DNA of 64,000 nt from NCBI GenBank assembly GCA_023548195.1, contig JAJHZJ010000220.1, forward strand, positions 813,279 to 877,278, written 5' to 3'. Made by a program: the position numbers and the translations under genes. The stretch is from Bettongia penicillata ogilbyi (lineage: Eukaryota; Chordata; Mammalia; Diprotodontia; Potoroidae). Below are positions 54,190-64,000 of this stretch, in pieces. Under the pieces are notes generated by a model. That model saw nothing but the letters and a program-made list of their open reading frames with translations, did no database searches and had not been told where the DNA came from. Numbering within the stretch: position 1 is the stretch's first letter; each line of letters starts with the position of its first letter.

Positions 54190-54640
54190 TTTGACAGGAC
54201 AACCGTTCAGTATCTGATTGATGGATCGGGGAGTGGATAGAGCCAAGATAAGAAGAATGATTAAAATCCTAGTATAACAGTTAAAATAAAAGTTAATGAA
54301 GGTCAGAACCAGGGTAATAGCAATGGGAGTACCAAGAAGGAGACAAGGGAAGACAGTTTCAAGAGTTTTTGCAGAGGTGGAATAGATAGGCCTTAATACA
54401 TAATTAAATGTATTCTGGTAAGTAAGGGAAAAATGGAAAAATTGTAGATAACTCTTAGGTTTTGAGTGGGGGTATCTAAGTGAATGTAAGTGAAACACTC
54501 AGAAATAGAAATGTTAGGAAGAAGAGTACAGGATTTTGTTTTGTTTTTTGGGGAAAAGAAGATTAGTTCAGAACATGACAATATAGGAACATTAGGACTA
54601 TATTCAGGTAGAGATGACATCTTTTGTGGGGAGAAATATT
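54190..54640 (-). mobile_element. L2 ORF2 fragment
   Basis: The plus strand reads 'gtggaatagatagg', 'ttgtagataactcttaggttttgagtggg', 'gaagattagttcagaacatgacaatatagg' and 'tattcaggtagagatgac', the antisense of the L2 ORF2 stretch before the C-terminal part. Opposite in orientation to 54.02-54.11 kb. Confidence 0.6.
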
Positions 54641-54805
54641 TGAAGCTCTAGGAGGCTAATTTGCTTCGTAAGACAATCAGAGTTAAGTGACTTGCCAGGG
54701 TCACACAGCTAGTAAGAGTCAAGTGAGTAAGGTTGGATTTGAACTCACATTTTCCCACCTCTAAGGCCAATGCTCTATCAACTCTACTACCCAGTTTCTC
54801 CTCTG
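54640..54805 (-). repeat. CORE-SINE
   Basis: Antisense: 'gagttaagtgacttgccagggtcacacagctagtaag', 'ggttggatttgaactcacattttccc', 'ccaatgctctatcaactctactacccagtttctcc'. Confidence 0.85.
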
Positions 54806-55560
54806 GGAAATTAATTTGGAGAGAATTTCCTCGTAGTTTACTAAAAGTGAACTACATAAATATGTTGGACCACATTTGTTGCTAAAGAAAACAAAATTCA
54901 TAGCCAAAAAGTTGTTGGGAAATAAGTCATATTCAGATAATTGTGTTTATTCACCAATAATATCAATTACCAAATAAACTTGAAGGCAAAATTATTAGTT
55001 GGAAAATATGTGAGTATATTGGAGGGAGTTGTCATATTTATGAAGCACCTACTTCAGCATGCTGGAGCAGTAATCCAGAACATCATCAATGATTTAATCT
55101 TCTCCCTGGAAATGTATTCATAATGTTTCCCTCCTTCTTAGTCTGACTCTGCTACCTATTGAGTTTGTTATTATATATAGCTACATATTATCATCATTAA
55201 ACTTTGTCTCCAATACAAAAACTGGCTCCTTCATCATGTGTAAACAATAAGAAGAGTGAGTTTATGTTTTTTTTTTTTTTTTTTTTTTTTGTGAGGGGAG
55301 TGTGAATTCTATCTCCCCAATTTGTGACCTATTACTCTTCTTATCTGGTAAGCCATTTAAGATCCCAGGGAAATGTGAAAATAACGCAAAAATGTTATCA
55401 TTCCTTCATCAAATGCTTTCAAAACATCCATTATAACAGTGTCTTTCAAAAGGCCAGTTAGATTTTTGGCATGTCTTATCCATTCCTACCTTATTCATCC
55501 ATGTCTTTCACATTCATTTTAATCCTGAGATAATTTTAGCTCAATTGAATATCTAAGTTG
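54806..55560. other. Unassigned sequence with a poly-T run
   Basis: No gene or family. A run of about 24 T at 55267-55290 may mark the tail of an antisense retroposed copy, but nothing downstream can be named. Confidence 0.35.
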
Positions 55561-56009
55561 CACCTTTTTGAAAAAAAAAGTATTATTTATTCATTTTAAA
55601 TATTCTTTTCTTTTTTAAATTTTGAGTTCCAATTTTTTTTTTCCGTGCTGCTACTCCTGTCCTATCCACTGAGAAGGTAAGCGAAATAATTTAAACATGT
55701 GAAAACACACAAAACATTTTCATATTGCAAAATAAATTAATAAATAAATGGAATAAAACATGTATAGTTCAGTTTGTAATCAGAACTCACCAGTCCTCTC
55801 TCTGGAGGTGAACAGCATTTTTTTTTTCATTGTGAGTCTTTTGAAATTGTCTTAGATCATTGTATTGATCAAAGCACTCAAGTCTTTCAGTTAAGATAAG
55901 CATTACAGCATGGCTGATTTCTGCGTGCAATGATCTCTCAGTTCTTCTCATTTCACTTTGCTTCAGTTCATATATGTTTTTCCATGTTTGCTTCTGAAAC
56001 CGTGTCCTC

Positions 56010-56680
56010 ATTATTTCTTATAGCACAGTGGTACTCTTCACAATCGTACGTCACAACTTGTTCAACCTTTCTCAAACTGATGAGCTTCCCTTCAATTTCC
56101 AATTCTTTGTTAACAAAAAAAAGAGCTGCTATAAATATTTGTACACAGATTCTTCCTTCCTTCCTTCCCTTCCTTCCTTCCTTCCTTCCTTCCTTCCTTC
56201 CTTCCTTCCTTCCTTCCTTCCTTCCTTCCTTCCTTCCTTCCTTCAATCCTTCCATCCTTCCATCCTTCCTTCCTTTATTTTTTGTCTTTCTTTCTTTAAA
56301 TCTCTTCAAGGTATAGACCTACAGTGGTATTTCTGGGTCAAAACATAAGCACATCTTTATAGTCCTCTGAGCATGGTTTAAAATTATTCTCCAGAAAAAT
56401 AGAACAGTTCTCAACTCCACCAAGAATTTATTTATTCACTCACTCCCCACCGTAAGCATTTTTCATTTCTGATAGGTGAAAGGTGGTACCTCAGAGATGT
56501 TGCAATTTGCATTGCTCATTAATAGTGATTTAGAGCATTTTTTCCATGACTGTAAATAGATTTGATTTCATCACTTGAAGACTACATATTTATATTCTTT
56601 GAATAATTTATTTATTAATTGAATTTGACTCAGTTCCCTGTATATTTGAGAAAATGGGCTTTTTACAGAGAAACTTGAAA
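56010..56680 (-). pseudogene. L1 ORF2 C-terminus, copy A
   Basis: On the minus strand the landmarks run from the region matching 'SPIDKW..DMNRQFS' (degraded) through 'M...KNALNHY', the Cys/Trp segment, 'IFIAALFF' and the terminal 'NNED'. The intact counterpart in order is at 63.45-64.0 kb. A TTCC microsatellite expanded between the 'AALF' and 'GWxQ' parts. Not translatable. Confidence 0.75.
56151..56275. repeat. (TTCC)n microsatellite
   Basis: About 125 bases, pure for most of its length and with CAAT/CCAT variants at the right end. Gives artefact frames of Ser-Phe-Leu-Pro and Lys-Glu-Gly-Arg. It starts in L1 ORF2 sequence, at a natural 'gattcttccttcc'. Confidence 0.97.
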
Positions 56681-57176
56681 TACATTTTTAATATTACTTC
56701 ATTGTTTATGGTATCTTTTAGTTAAATATGGTTCCCCTGATTACCTCTTTTAATTAGGTCTGATTTTGCCTTTGTTTTGTTTAAAGTCATGATTGCTATC
56801 CCTACCTTCTTTTTACTTCATGTGTAACATTTTAGATTTTGCTCCAGGCATGCACTTTAATTCTGTGTGGGTCTTTCTGTTTCAAATATATCTCTTTTCA
56901 ACAATGCACTGTTAGATTCTGTTTATGGGTGAGCTCATAGCATTCTCAATCACAGCTATGATTACTAATCATTTACTTCCCTTCATCTAATATATTTCTC
57001 TTTATCTTCTTTGCTGTTTTTTTTAATCCTGTTGCCACTCAACAAGCTATTTTACTTGTTAATCATTGTCTCCCTTAATCTTCCCTCCCTTTTATAATGT
57101 TCCTGATATTTCTTACCACTTCTCCCTTCTGTTTCCCTATTGGGTAAGATAGATTTCTTTCCTGAGTTTGTATGTC

Positions 57177-57200
57177 TGTGTGTGTGTGTGTGTGTGTGTG
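57177..57200. repeat. (TG)n microsatellite
   Basis: Twelve TG units in the spacer of L1 copy A. Confidence 0.9.
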
Positions 57201-57539
57201 CATGTATGTTTGAAATATATTTAGCCTTTGAAATAATCTGGGGAGAGTGAATTTTTAGCATTATCTCTTCCCCTCATCTTCCCTCCATGATAAAAGCTCT
57301 TCCTTGCACATCTCTTTTATATGAGAAATTTTCCCTCATTCAAATTCTCCCATGATATTCCTGTTTCTCTCTCTTTTACTTTTATTTTGTGGAGATCATC
57401 CCAACATAACCAACTCACATTCTTATCTTCTTTCTATATAGAATCCTTCTAACTACCCTAACAATGAAATTGTTAGAAGTCACAAGTATCATCTTCTTAT
57501 GTAGGAATGCAAATACCTTACCATTATTTACTTCCTCAT

Positions 57540-58275
57540 AATTACTCAAGTTCTTCAGAGCTGTGTTGGATCATTGTATTCCTGAGAATAGCTAAGTCAT
57601 TCACAGTGGATCATAGTACAATATTACTATTATCTTATACAGAGCAAATTTTATTTTGTGCTAGCCCATGCAAGTATTTCCACCTTTTTTTTTGAGAGTA
57701 TCCTATTCATCATTTCTAAACCACATTGATATTCCATCATAATCACATACCACAATTTGTTTATCCATTCCCCAATTGATGGACAAATTATCAAATTCTA
57801 ATTCTTTACCTTGAGAAAAGAGCTGCTATAATTATTTTTGTACATATAGATCCTTTTCCTTTTAGATATTTATCTCTTTTGGGATACAGACCTAGTAGTG
57901 GTATTGCTAACTCAAAGATTATGCATGGTTTTATAATCCCATAGGGCATAGTTCAAAGTTGCTCTAAAGGATGAATTGTTCAATCAGTTCACAATTCCAC
58001 AAATACTGCATTAATATCTCATTTTCCCTACAACCCTTGTATTTTCCATTTGTCATTTACAATTGTCACTTACCTTTTCAATCTTATTAACCAATCTAAC
58101 CGTTATGAAGTAGTACCTCAGAATTGTTTTAATTTGAATTTATCCAATCATTAGTGATTTTTCTTGTAAAAACTAATCATATCTCTTGATCATTTATTGA
58201 TTAGTGAATGTCTCTTATTTTTATATATTTATCTCTGATCTCTATGTTTGTGAAAGGAGACCTTTATCAGAGAAA
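57540..58275 (-). pseudogene. L1 ORF2 C-terminus, copy B
   Basis: Plus-strand text 'ccattccccaattgatggacaaattatc', 'gagctgctataattatttttgtacat', 'tgggatacagacctagtagtggtattgct', 'tggatgaattgttcaatcagttcacaattccac', 'agaattgttttaatttgaatttatccaatcattagtg' is the antisense of the ORF2 end. Frames broken. Confidence 0.75.
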
Positions 58276-58839
58276 CTTGCTTCAATTTTTTTTTGACAGT
58301 TGCTATTACTCTCTTTCCCTCCATCCTTTCTTCCTATTTATTCTCTTCTCTCTGTCCTTTCACCCTGTCCCTCCACAAAAGTGTTTTGCTTCTGACTACC
58401 TGCTCCCTCGATATCCCTACCCTTCTATCACCCCCAGATTCTCCAGTTTCATTCCTTTGGATTTTTGTATAGGGTAAGATAGATTTGTAGACACAATTGA
58501 ATACGCATGTTATTCCCTTTTTGAGACAATTCTGATGGTAACAAGGTTCATTCACTCCCACTGACCACCCCGCTCTTCCACTGTAAAAACTTTTCATCTT
58601 TTATTTGAGACAATCTACCACATTCTATCTCTCCCTTTGCTTTCTCCCAGTACATTCCTCTCTTACCCTTTATTTAATTTATAAATTTAATCCTTTTATA
58701 GTCAACTCACACTTGTATCCTCTATCTATATATACTTCTTCTAACTAGTCTAGCAATTAGAAAGGTATTATGAGCAACTGTTCCCATGGAAGAATGCAAA
58801 CAGTTTAGTCTTATTAATTCCCTGATGATTTCCTTTTCC

Positions 58840-59291
58840 TTTTCAATTTTTTATGTTTCTCTTGATTCTTGCATTAGAAAGTCAAAATTTCAATTCAGCT
58901 CTAGTCTGTTCATCAAATAATGCTTAAAAGTCCTCTATCTCATTGAAAATCTATTTTTCCCTTTGAAAGATTATATACAGTGTTGCTATATAGGCGATTC
59001 TTGATAGTAATTCTAGGTCCTTTGCCCTCCAGAATGTTATATCCCAAGCCCATTTCATATGTAGGCTGCTAAGTCTTGTGTTATCCTCACTGTGAATCTA
59101 CCCTATTTAGATTCTTTCTTTCTTGCTGCTTTAAATATTTTCTCTTTGACCTGGGAAATCTGGGATTTGGCTAAAATATTCCTGAGAACTTTCATTTTGC
59201 TATCTCTTTCAGGAAGTAATCAGTGGATTTTTTTCAGTTTCTATTATATTCACTTGTTATAGAATATTGAGATAGCTTTCCTTAATAATGG
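58840..59291 (-). pseudogene. ORF1 C-terminal half, L1 copy B
   Basis: Antisense of ORF1: 'ctttgacctgggaaatctgggatttggctaaaatattcctgagaac' corresponds to 'VKFQ.S.VKEK'; 'catcaaataatgcttaaaagtcctctatctcattgaa' to the terminal part. Decayed. Broken off at the HAL1 insertion. Confidence 0.75.
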
Positions 59292-62132
59292 TTTAAATTT
59301 ATTTATTTATTTTTAGTTTTCAATATTCATTTTTACAAGATACTGAGTTTCAGATTTTCTCCCCATCTCTCCCCACCTTCTACCCCTAAGATACCATGCA
59401 TTCTGATTACCATTTCCCCAAATTTTCCCTCCCTTCTATCCTGCGCCTCCTTTCTCTAATCCTTTTCCCTTCTCGAATCTTTTTCCCATTCTTAATCCTT
59501 TTCCCTTCTGTTTTCTTGTAGGACAAGACAGATTTCTATACACCATTACTTGTATTTCTTATTTTCCAGTTGCATGCAAAAACAATTTTCAACATTCTTT
59601 TTTAAACTTTCAGTTCCAAAGTTTCTCTCCCTTCCTTCCTCCACATTCACTCCACTGAGAAGACAAACAATTCAACATAGGCTATACATGTGTAGCTATG
59701 CAAAACACTTCCATAATAGACATGTTGTGAAAGACTAACTATATTTCCCTACATCCTATCCTGTCCACCATTTATTCTATTCTCTATTTCGATTTTGTCC
59801 CTTCCCAAAAGGGTATACTTCTAGTTAATCCCTATTCCCATTTGCCCTCCCTTCTATCATTCCATGACACATCACTTATCCCCTTCTCCCCTACTTTCCT
59901 GTACTGTATGATAGATTTTCTTACTAAATTGAGTGTGCATGTTATTCCTTCCTTTAGCCAAATATGATGAGAGTAAGCTTCACTTTTTCCCTCTCACCTC
60001 TCCTCTTTTCCCTCCACTGAAAAAACTTTTTCTTGCATCTTATGATAGATAATTTACCCCATTCCATTTCTTCCCTTCTCCTCCTAATACATTCCTCTCT
60101 CACCCCTCAATTTCATTTTTTAAATATCATCCTGTCCTATTCAACTCACCCTGTTCCTTCTGTCTATATGCATATAATCCTTCCAAGTACTCAATTACTG
60201 AGAAAAGTCTCAAGAGTTACAAATAATATCTTTCCATGAAGGAATGTAAACAGTTCAGCTTTAGTAAGTCCCTCATGATTTCTCTTTCCTGTTTACCTTT
60301 TCATGCTTCTCTTAATTCTTGTGTTTAAAAGTCAGACTTTCTATTCATCTCTGGTCTTTTCATCAAGAGTGCTTGAAAGCCCTCTATTTCATTGAATGAT
60401 CATTTTTTCCCTGAAGCATTATACTCAGTTTTGCTGGTTAGGTGATTCTTGGTTTTAATCCTAGTTTCTTTGAATTCTGAAATATCTTATTTCAAGCCCT
60501 TCAGTCCCTTAACACAGAAGCTGCTAGATCTTGTGTTATCCTGATTGTATTTCCACAATACTCAAATTGTTTCTTTCTGGCTGCCTTCAATAATTTCTCC
60601 TTTCCATGGGAACTCTGGAATTTCACTGTAATAATCCTAGGAGGTTTTCTCTTTGGATTCCTTTCAGGAGGTGATAGGTAGATTCTTTCAGTATTTATTT
60701 TACCCTCTGGTTCTAGAATATCAGGGCAGGTTTCCTTGATAATTTCATGGAAAATGATGTTTAGGCTCTTTTTTGATCATGACTTTCAGGTAGCCTCATA
60801 AATTTTAAATTATCACTCCCAGATCTATTTTCCAGGTCAGTTGTTTGTCCAATGAGTTATTCCACATTGTATGCTATTTTTTGCATTTTTTGGTTTCGTT
60901 TTATAATTTTTTGGTTTCTCATAAAATCATTAGCTTTCAACTGCTCCATTCTAATTTTACAGAGCTATTTTCTTCAGTTAACTTTTGAACCTTCTTTTCC
61001 ATTTGGCTAATTCTGTTTTTAAAGCACTCTTCTCCTTATTGACTTTTTGGACATCTTTTGCCATTTGAGTTAGTCTATCTTTAATGATGTTATTTTCTTC
61101 AGCATTTTTTGAATGTCCTTTAGAAAGTTTTTGACTCACTTTCATGATTTTCTTGCATTGTTCGCATTTATTTTTCCAATTTTTCCTCAACCTCTCTTAC
61201 TTGATTTTCAAAATCCTATTTGAGGTATTCCTAGGTCTGAGATGAGTGCATATTGTTTTGGAGGTTTTGGATGCAGAAACCTTGACATTTATGTCTTCCT
61301 CTGATGGTATGCTTTGTTCTTTCCCATCCGACAGGATGGAAGAACATTGTTGTTCACCAAGAAAGTAATCTTCCACAGTCTTTTTTTTCCCCTTTGGAGT
61401 CGTTTTCCTAGCCAGTTACTTTACTTTTGAGTACTTTGTCAAGTGGAGGATATACTCTAGGAACCTTTAAGTTCTCAGTTCCTCCAAGGTGGCACAATCA
61501 AGGGAGAGGAGTTTACTCCTCTTCCTGTCTGAATTCTGATCTGGAATAAACTTCAAGATTTACTGTCCTGGATCTGGGAGTAGAATTCACTCTGCAGAGG
61601 CTCCACCAGCTCCACCATACCAGTGCTCCTCCCCTCTCCAGGGTGGCCATTCAGGGCTGAGATCCAGATCAGTTGCTAAATTTTTCTGAGATCTTTAGGC
61701 CTAGGGCTCCAAAAGAGCATGCTGCTGCAGTTATTTCCACCCTGCTGAAGTTGGGGCTGAGGCCGGAACCTGTTTCCTTCTCATCCAGGTGAAAGAGCTT
61801 TCTCACTGAAATTTGAAGCTCTCTTTGGCATTGGTTGTTTGAGAATTCTGGAAAATGCAGCTGCTACCTGTGATTCCATGCTCTGAAGCCTGTTCCAATC
61901 CTGTCTGTGTGGTTAAGTTTAGACTGCACTCCTCTCTGAGTCTGGTATTATAAACCTTTACTGTCAGACTTCTAGACTATCTAATGCTGGAAATCTTTTT
62001 CACTCTCTTGTTTTGTACCTTCTACTGCTCTAGAATTTGTTTAGAGTCATTTTTACTGGTATTTTATGAACTGTGGGGGGATATCTTGAGCAGGTCCATC
62101 CTTCTACTCCAACATCTTGGCTCTACACCTCC
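59292..62132 (-). mobile_element. HAL1-like element, copy 3 (full-length, ORF1 only)
   Basis: 2.84 kb: 5' tip CCAAGATGTTGGAGTAGAAG (minus strand) at 62.1 kb, 5'UTR, ORF1 (61403 to 60312), spacer-like purine-rich 3'UTR and an end 'gtaaaaatgaatattgaaaactaaaaataaataaataaa' (minus strand). No ORF2. More diverged than copies 1 and 2, and its 3' end is of the same type as the mini-HAL1 at 8.5 kb. Inserted in the same orientation into ORF1 of L1 copy B; duplications are too decayed to define exactly. Confidence 0.85.
60312..61403 (-). pseudogene. HAL1 ORF1, copy 3
   Basis: The initiator is ACG (61401-61403) where copies 1 and 2 have ATG. The N-terminus reads KKKTVEDYFLGEQQ, close to copy 2's 'NKTIESYVLGEP'. 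A 70-codon open piece (61190-60978) is coiled coil ('KDRLTQMAKDVQKVNKEKS'). The RNA-binding part and 'NIxxRIYLSPPER' follow with frameshifts. At the position of the TGA shared by copies 1 and 2 this copy has a sense codon. Stop at 60312-60314. Confidence 0.8.
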
Positions 62133-62345
62133 CTCACATGTCATTTCCAAAGATCTTTGATAATTTTTTTAAAGATGATATCTAGTCAATTTTTACAATA
62201 ACAGCTTTCAGATATATAATTATCTCTCTTAGATCTTTTTTTTTTCTTACTGGTCAGTAGTTTTTCAAATGAGATATTTCATGCTGTGTTCTATTTTGTT
62301 TTTTTGTTCTTTTGGTTCTATTTTACAATTTTTTTTGGTCTTAAA
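62133..62345 (-). pseudogene. ORF1 middle, L1 copy B
   Basis: Minus-strand reading 'KNEKIEDSMKYLIEKLL' and 'DNYISESCYCKN', matching HAL1 'NEKMEDNVKYLIGKTT' and 'DNLKIMGLPESHDQK'. Together with 58840-59291 it makes the host ORF1 of HAL1 copy 3. Confidence 0.7.
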
Positions 62346-62440
62346 AACTATGTTTATATAATGTTTACTATGTGCCAGGCACTATTCTAAAGTCTTTATA
62401 ATTATTACCTTTTTTGATCCTCAGAACAACTCATTGAATT
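62346..62440 (-). repeat. L2/CORE-SINE tail remnant
   Basis: 'atgtttactatgtgccaggcactattctaaagtctttataattattacc...gatcctcagaacaac'. Confidence 0.7.
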
Positions 62441-64000
62441 AATAAACAATTTTGGCAACATTGTAGGTCACAAAAAAATCCCACACAAATCTTCTGCATT
62501 TCTATATATTACTAACAAAGCTCAACAGGAAGAGATAGAAAGAGAAATCTGATTTAAGGTGAAGATAGATACTATAAAATATTTGGAAGTCTACCTGCCA
62601 AAACAAATCCAAGGACTATATGAACACAATTACAAAACACTTTTCCCACAAATAAAGACAGATCTAAGTAAGTGGAAAAACATCATTTGCTCATAGGTGA
62701 GGCAAGTCAATATAATAAAAGTGGCAATTCTACCTAAAGGAATTTAGTTTTTCAGTGGGATGCCAATCAAACTGTCAGAAAATTATTTTGTATAGATAGA
62801 AAAAACTATAAAATTCATCTGGAAGAACAAAAGGTTCAGAATACCAAGGGAACTAATGAGAAGAAGGGAAAGTGCTCTAGCTCTACCAGATCTCAAATTG
62901 CATTATAAAGCAGCAATTATCAAAACTACTAGGTACTGGCTAAGAAACAGAAATATGGTGGAATAGGTTAGGTACCCAAGACACAGTAGTCAATGAATAT
63001 AGCAATGACTGTGTGATAAACCCTTGGACCCCAGCTTCTGGGAAAAGAACTCATTGTTCAACAGAAATTGATGGGAAAACTGGATAACAGTATGGCAAAA
63101 GCTAGGCATAGATCAATGTCTGACACTGTACCCAAGAATAAATTCCATATAGGTATATGTTCTAGGAATAAAGACTGATACTATAAACAAATTAGTGGAG
63201 CAAGGAATAGTGTATTTATCAGATTTATGGAGAAGGGAAGAATTTTTGAGTAAACAAGAGATGGAAAACATTATGAAGTGCGAAATGGATAATTTTGATT
63301 ACTTTAAATTGAAAAACTTTTGCACCAACAAATCTAATGCAACCAAGATCAGGAGGGAAGCAGAAAACTAGAAAAGAATTTTTGAAACTAGTGTCTGTGA
63401 TAAAAGCCTCATTTCTAAAATATGTAGAGAACTCAGTTAAATGTACAAGAATACAAGTCATTCCCCAATTGATAAATGGTCAAAGGATATGAACAGGCAG
63501 TTTTCAGAGGAAGAAATCAAAACTATCTATAGTCATATGAAAAAAAATGCTCTATATCACTATTGATTAGAGAGATGCAAATCAAAGCAACCCTGAGATA
63601 CCACATCACACTTATCAGATTGGCTAACATGACAAAACATGATGATGATAAATGTTGGAAAAATTGTGGGAGAGTTGGAACACTAATTCATTATTCATGG
63701 AACTGTGAGCTGATCTATCCATTCTGAAGAGCAATTTGAAACTATGCTCAAAGGGCTACAAAAATGTGCATGCCCTTTGACACAGCAATACTTCTTCTAG
63801 GATTGTATTCCCCAAGAGATCATAAAAATGTGAAAGGGTCACTTAAGTACAAAAATATTTATAGCAGCACTCTTTTTAGTGGCAAAAACTGGAAATCAAG
63901 GGGATGTCTATCAATTGGGGAATGGCTGAATAAATTGTGGTATAAGAATGTAATGGAATACTATTGTACTGTAAGAAATGATGAACAGAAAAACTTCATA
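62441..64000 (+). pseudogene. L1 ORF2, C-terminal half (runs off the window)
   Basis: The order of landmarks is that of L1 ORF2: 'SSAFLYITNKAQQEEIEREI' (L1 '..AFLYTNN..E..I'), 'TDLSKWKNIICS', 'VNIIKVAILPKGI', 'ENYFV.IEKTIKFIWKNKR', 'ALALPDLKLHYKAAIIKTTRYW', 'DLWRREEFLSKQEMENIMKC', 'KNFCTNKSN', 'SPIDKWSKDMNRQFSEEEIK', the Cys-rich 'CWKNCGRVGTLIHYSWNCEL' and the end 'EWLNKLWYKNVMEYYCTVRND'. It lacks the endonuclease and the RT catalytic part, so it is 5'-truncated. Several frameshifts and stops (for example at 63371). It is the best preserved ORF2 in the window. Confidence 0.88.

Larger units (their letters stand above)
55580..57530 (-). mobile_element. L1 copy A with collapsed ORF2
   Basis: Going up the plus strand: L1 3'UTR (55.58-56.0 kb), ORF2 C-terminal coding part (56.0-56.68 kb), then near 56690 a direct jump to the start of ORF2 (endonuclease N-terminus, 56.69-56.96 kb) and the purine-rich spacer (antisense pyrimidine-rich, to about 57.5 kb). 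About 2.5-3 kb of reverse transcriptase coding sequence is missing. Confidence 0.7.
57530..62345 (-). mobile_element. L1 copy B with collapsed ORF2, split by HAL1 copy 3
   Basis: Going up: 3'UTR/ORF2 C-terminus (57.53-58.27 kb), a jump near 58290 to the spacer (58.3-58.84 kb), ORF1 C-terminal half (58.84-59.29 kb), the HAL1 insertion, then the middle of ORF1 (62.13-62.345 kb). 5'-truncated within ORF1. Same collapse of ORF2 as copy A, with the C-side breakpoint at the same 'cagagaaacttg'. Confidence 0.7.

Noticed and set aside
55930..56348. Frames of 106-128 codons with Ser-Phe-Leu-Pro or Lys-Glu-Gly-Arg repeats
   Set aside because: They are the TTCC microsatellite read in different frames within L1 ORF2; not a tandem-repeat protein.
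1..64000. tRNA genes hidden in the SINE heads
   Set aside because: SINE heads are tRNA-related but fold and flanks are those of retroposed copies; no independent tRNA gene seen.

Overview
This window looks like non-coding DNA from a marsupial (metatherian) mammal. It is AT-rich and CpG-poor apart from two short GC-rich retrotransposon promoters, and it is packed with interspersed repeats. The marsupial assignment rests on three things recalled from family knowledge: Mar1-type CORE-SINEs with an RTE-like tail, a second abundant SINE family starting TGTCCTTYRTTYTC, and L1-derived 'half-L1' (HAL1-like) elements that carry ORF1 but no ORF2. The species cannot be read from this. I found no host protein-coding gene, rRNA, tRNA or CRISPR array that I could support. 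The stretch is best described as a gene desert or a long intron, and most open frames lie inside repeats.

Layout. 1-9.1 kb: old CORE-SINEs, L2 tails, hAT/MER5-like remnants, a nearly complete minus-strand SINE (6.83-7.27 kb) and a 0.6 kb internally deleted L1/HAL1 derivative with clear target duplications (8.5-9.1 kb). 9.1-17.2 kb: mostly unassigned unique-like sequence with two L1 pieces. 17.2-20.9 kb: an internally deleted endogenous retrovirus with two LTRs and gag/protease remnants, sitting inside another repeat whose two halves rejoin exactly. 20.9-27.3 kb: old SINE, L2 and LINE fragments. 27.3-31.0 kb: a rearranged plus-strand L1 mosaic. 31.2-33.9 kb: HAL1 copy 1. 34.4-40.5 kb: Mar1 SINEs, L2 fragments, an L1 3' end and a TATACA-like microsatellite. 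42.2-49.7 kb: an old plus-strand L1 whose ORF1 was split by two separate HAL1 insertions in opposite orientations (43.2-46.0 minus, 46.3-47.7 plus). 50.7-55 kb: SINEs, L2 and a hAT MITE. 55.6-62.3 kb: two minus-strand L1 copies with collapsed ORF2, the second interrupted by HAL1 copy 3 (59.3-62.1 kb). 62.4-64 kb: a plus-strand L1 ORF2 running off the window end.

How the parts relate. The clearest biology is retrotransposition history. ORF1-only HAL1 elements would need L1 ORF2 protein supplied in trans. The window holds the L1 family itself, full-length HAL1 copies, a HAL1 with a central deletion, and a tiny 5'-tip-plus-3'UTR derivative. Insertions are nested up to two deep, and three of them can be checked by rejoining the flanks. 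All coding capacity seen is damaged by stops and frameshifts. I did not find evidence for a new functional system. The items most worth checking are the HAL1 deletion series, the exact retroviral empty site, the matching ORF2 breakpoints, and two short exon-like open frames.
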